24,567 nucleotides of DNA from Parasutterella muris (GTDB taxonomy: Bacteria > Pseudomonadota > Gammaproteobacteria > Burkholderiales > Burkholderiaceae_F): positions 1 through 24,567 of the forward strand of contig NZ_CALPCV010000033.1 of NCBI RefSeq assembly GCF_943193095.1, read 5' to 3'. The notes under the pieces are model-generated. The model had not been told where the DNA came from. It made no database searches and worked only from the letters and a program-made list of their open reading frames with translations. The translations under genes and the position numbers were made by a program. Every line of letters starts with the position of its first letter. The stretch's first letter is position 1. Positions 22,995-24,567 of this stretch are shown here, piece after piece.

Positions 22995-23097
22995 AAAAAA
23001 GAGGCGCCTGTACAGGCGCCAAGTCTTTTGTCCCCCGGCATTGCCTACCGGAAGAATCCCATCATCAAATCCCAAGGAGAATCGTATTTGATGAGAT
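22995..23097 (-). ncRNA. Candidate small RNA or 3' UTR element, copy B
   Basis: On the minus strand: a -10-like TATGCTA (complement of 23103-23109), a stem CATCAAAT/ATTTGATG that presents TTCTCCTTGGG in its loop (about 23063-23092), a CCGG/CCGG hairpin (23035-23051), and a terminator made of the perfect palindrome GGCGCCTGT-ACAGGCGCC (23003-23020) plus UCUUUUUU (22995-23002). Order and sequence parallel copy A. It also lies just past the stop of the HPt gene on the same strand, so it may be that gene's 3' UTR and terminator, or a small RNA cut from it. The palindrome probably also ends the plus-strand gene at 22989. Confidence 0.5.
23065..23081 (-). repeat. 17-base repeat, copy 2
   Basis: Identical to 22194-22210. 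Here the flanks pair (CATCAAAT with ATTTGATG), so the CTCCTT core would be displayed in a hairpin loop on the minus-strand RNA. Confidence 0.8.
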
Positions 23098-23114
23098 TAT
23101 CCTAGCATAAACCC

Positions 23115-23501
23115 TTAGGCAAATCCACTATATTTTTGACTATTCTCTTTGGCTTGTTCAATTATTTTGCAGATTCTTTGATACTCAGCCTGCACATCCG
23201 GTTCCATCGCAACGCCGTCATCCCATCTTCCTTCCTTAAAAGCAAGTTCCTGGGCCTTAACAAGGCGATTAAGCTCCGTGAACCCAAGCGTCGCGGTAAT
23301 TGACTTTAGAGAATGCGCAGCGATCCTCGCCTCTTCTCTGCGCTGCTCTTTGATTGAAGAAAAGAGCTCCGAAAAGGTCGGATCTTCCGTAAAACGATAG
23401 AGATACTTCTCGAACATTCTTTCGCTGCCCATCATGAATTCAAGCGCAGCGTCCGCATTAATACCGTTCTCCTTGAGAAAGCTCCTGCATTTATCGTCCA
23501 T
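23115..23501 (-). CDS. Stand-alone HPt (histidine phosphotransfer) protein
   Basis: A 128-residue helical protein with an HPt domain over most of its length. The phosphorylatable residue is His63 in RIAAHSLKSITATLGF, matching the HPt consensus AHxLKGxxxxxG, and the preceding helix (FTEDPTFSELFSSIKE) fits the fold. HPt proteins relay phosphoryl groups between response-regulator receiver domains and hybrid histidine kinases; no kinase or receiver is nearby, so its partners are elsewhere. AGAGGA lies before the ATG. It is 21 bp downstream of the frameshifted membrane-anchored gene and probably shares its transcript. Confidence 0.85.
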   Translation of the reverse strand: MDDKCRSFLKENGINADAALEFMMGSERMFEKYLYRFTEDPTFSELFSSIKEQRREEARIAAHSLKSITATLGFTELNRLVKAQELAFKEGRWDDGVAMEPDVQAEYQRICKIIEQAKENSQKYSGFA

Positions 23502-23522
23502 TTTGTTCCTCTCACAGCTGAG

Positions 23523-24403
23523 TTATTTATCCGGCCTTCCTTTTTTGCATTCTGTCTCGGAAATGAATACGTTTACGATTGGTTTTCCATCTTTGTCCAC
23601 GTGCCTGATTTCAAAACCGGGGAAACCTTCGTTCAGACGATCACGGAAGTCTGAATTTAAGCAGACTCCGTTCAGACTTCCGTTTTTAATTCGGTACTTG
23701 GCTTCTTCGTCAAACTGATCTGCCTGTTCCTTCAAATGTTTAATCGTATATAGAAGCGTGCCGTCTTCTTTAAAACCGTCCGCCGTACTTTCATATCCCT
23801 CTTCTTCAGCAATCTCAGGCATCACTGCGGTACCGCTGCGAGCAATCATAAGCGAGCGCTTCGGATCGCTTTTAATCAGTCTTCCCGAGGCTGCCCATGC
23901 GTCTCTGTCAAGATTCTGTTTGTGAACTTCCGCATTGAAATTCCTGCATGCTTTCATTTGTACTTTTACGCTGTCAAACCGGGTTCCTTCTCCGTCGTAA
24001 AAGTCATAATTCACATCGTCGATATCGTAATCAAAGTATGACGGTGTTTCTACGCAGGTCAGCCCCAAAAGAAACGTCCCGAAGTACTTCTTTTCTTCCG
24101 CTGAAAAACTCTGCGAAATCCTCTCCGGATAAGAAAGTTTGACCGAAACCGATCTGGAACCGTCCGGAGCCTTGATGTCGGCCCTGCCGTCCTCAAGCGC
24201 ATCCTATGATTCTTTAAAAGTTCTGCGAGTTTATCGTTAATGCCTTTAAGCGCCTCGATATTTGACTGAGTCGGCTGAGGCTTTTCTTTCGCCTGCTCTG
24301 CCTGCGGTTCTTCCTGCACCGGAGCGCTTCCTTCATACCAAAGGATAAACACTGCACCTGCCGCCGCTATTACGTATCGATAGTCTATTCCGAACCACTT
24401 CAT
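23523..24403 (-). pseudogene. Membrane-anchored protein of unknown function, frameshifted
   Basis: One gene of about 293 codons appears as two frames. It starts at ATG 24403 (AAGGAG at 24411-24416 in complement), with an N-terminal hydrophobic anchor (about residues 9-24), a Gln/Glu/Pro-rich linker, and a short helix ending LAELLKNH. The frame then turns Arg-rich and unnatural, while the second frame carries sensible sequence from DALEDGRADIKAPDGS through YFGTFLLGLTCVETPSYFDYDIDD to the stop at 23523. The two meet at a TAG (24204-24206 in complement), so a single-base loss or gain near 24200-24208 explains both. It may be a true mutation or an assembly error. I do not recognise the family; the bulk would be periplasmic. 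Confidence 0.7.
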
Positions 24404-24567
24404 CGGCTTTGCTCCTTTCTCATGATTCTCTCACTTTAGCAGAAACGATAAATCGAAAAACTATGTCGCATGAAACACTGCTCGCAACGGTGTCATTTCC
24501 TGAAATCGGTTGACTACTTGATGTTGTTAAACCTAGTTAAAGTTTACTGTTTAAAGAGTAATCCCTG
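24404..24567. other. Upstream region of the frameshifted gene
   Basis: Contains the ribosome binding site AAGGAG (complement of 24411-24416) of the minus-strand gene. I see no clear promoter, hairpin or gene in the rest; the right end is A/T-rich. Confidence 0.4.

Noticed and set aside
1..24567. CRISPR array or phage region
   Set aside because: No regularly spaced repeats, Cas genes, integrase or phage structural genes were found; umuD and the restriction genes alone do not show a prophage.

Overview
The window looks like a chromosomal segment of a gut-type betaproteobacterium, most like Sutterellaceae (Sutterella/Parasutterella). The grounds are moderate GC, exported flavin reductases of the fumarate reductase (FccA/UrdA) superfamily paired with a small multihaem cytochrome, many LysR regulators, a TorD-type chaperone, an AEC carrier and an NhaC/M20 pair. 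This placement is inference from gene content; no rRNA or tRNA gene was seen.

Layout. (1) 1-717: a gene-poor stretch with a possible insertion-sequence end and a palindrome. (2) 718-3315: an NhaC-family antiporter and an M20 metallopeptidase in one operon, closed by a terminator. (3) 3728-4940: an acidic protein of unknown function and a TorD/DmsD-type chaperone. (4) 5010-6971: an intact umuD-like gene with a long N-terminal extension, then a umuC pseudogene with one frameshift and two in-frame stops. (5) 7172-8140: an AEC-family carrier. (6) 8203-9895: a divergent restriction-modification pair, an MT-A70 adenine methyltransferase and a BglII/BstYI-like endonuclease. (7) 9949-10761: a MetQ/NlpA lipoprotein with a long structured upstream region.

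(8) 11305-21980 is the most distinctive part and looks like a module for periplasmic electron-acceptor use. A MerR regulator precedes a classic MerR-type promoter (19-bp spacer with a perfect dyad) that drives an exported FMN/FAD reductase. A LysR gene is divergent from a Tat-exported FAD reductase that is coupled, 2 bp apart, to a tetrahaem cytochrome c; together these form a split flavocytochrome. An exported alpha/beta hydrolase follows, then an argininosuccinate-lyase-like enzyme that carries a signal peptide and is divergent from its own LysR regulator, and finally a di-haem cytochrome c peroxidase. The inferred scheme is that exported hydrolase and lyase release unsaturated acids such as fumarate in the periplasm, the flavin reductases reduce them with electrons delivered by the tetrahaem cytochrome, and the peroxidase disposes of H2O2.

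(9) 21981-24567: two related structured elements on the minus strand (candidate sibling small RNAs, each with an anti-Shine-Dalgarno segment and an intrinsic terminator), an unknown one-pass membrane protein, a lone HPt phosphotransfer protein, and a frameshifted membrane-anchored gene.

The observations most worth a second look are the exported lyase/reductase module, the flavin reductase that has lost the usual dicarboxylate-binding residues, the UmuDAb-like regulator beside a dead umuC, and the sibling RNA elements.
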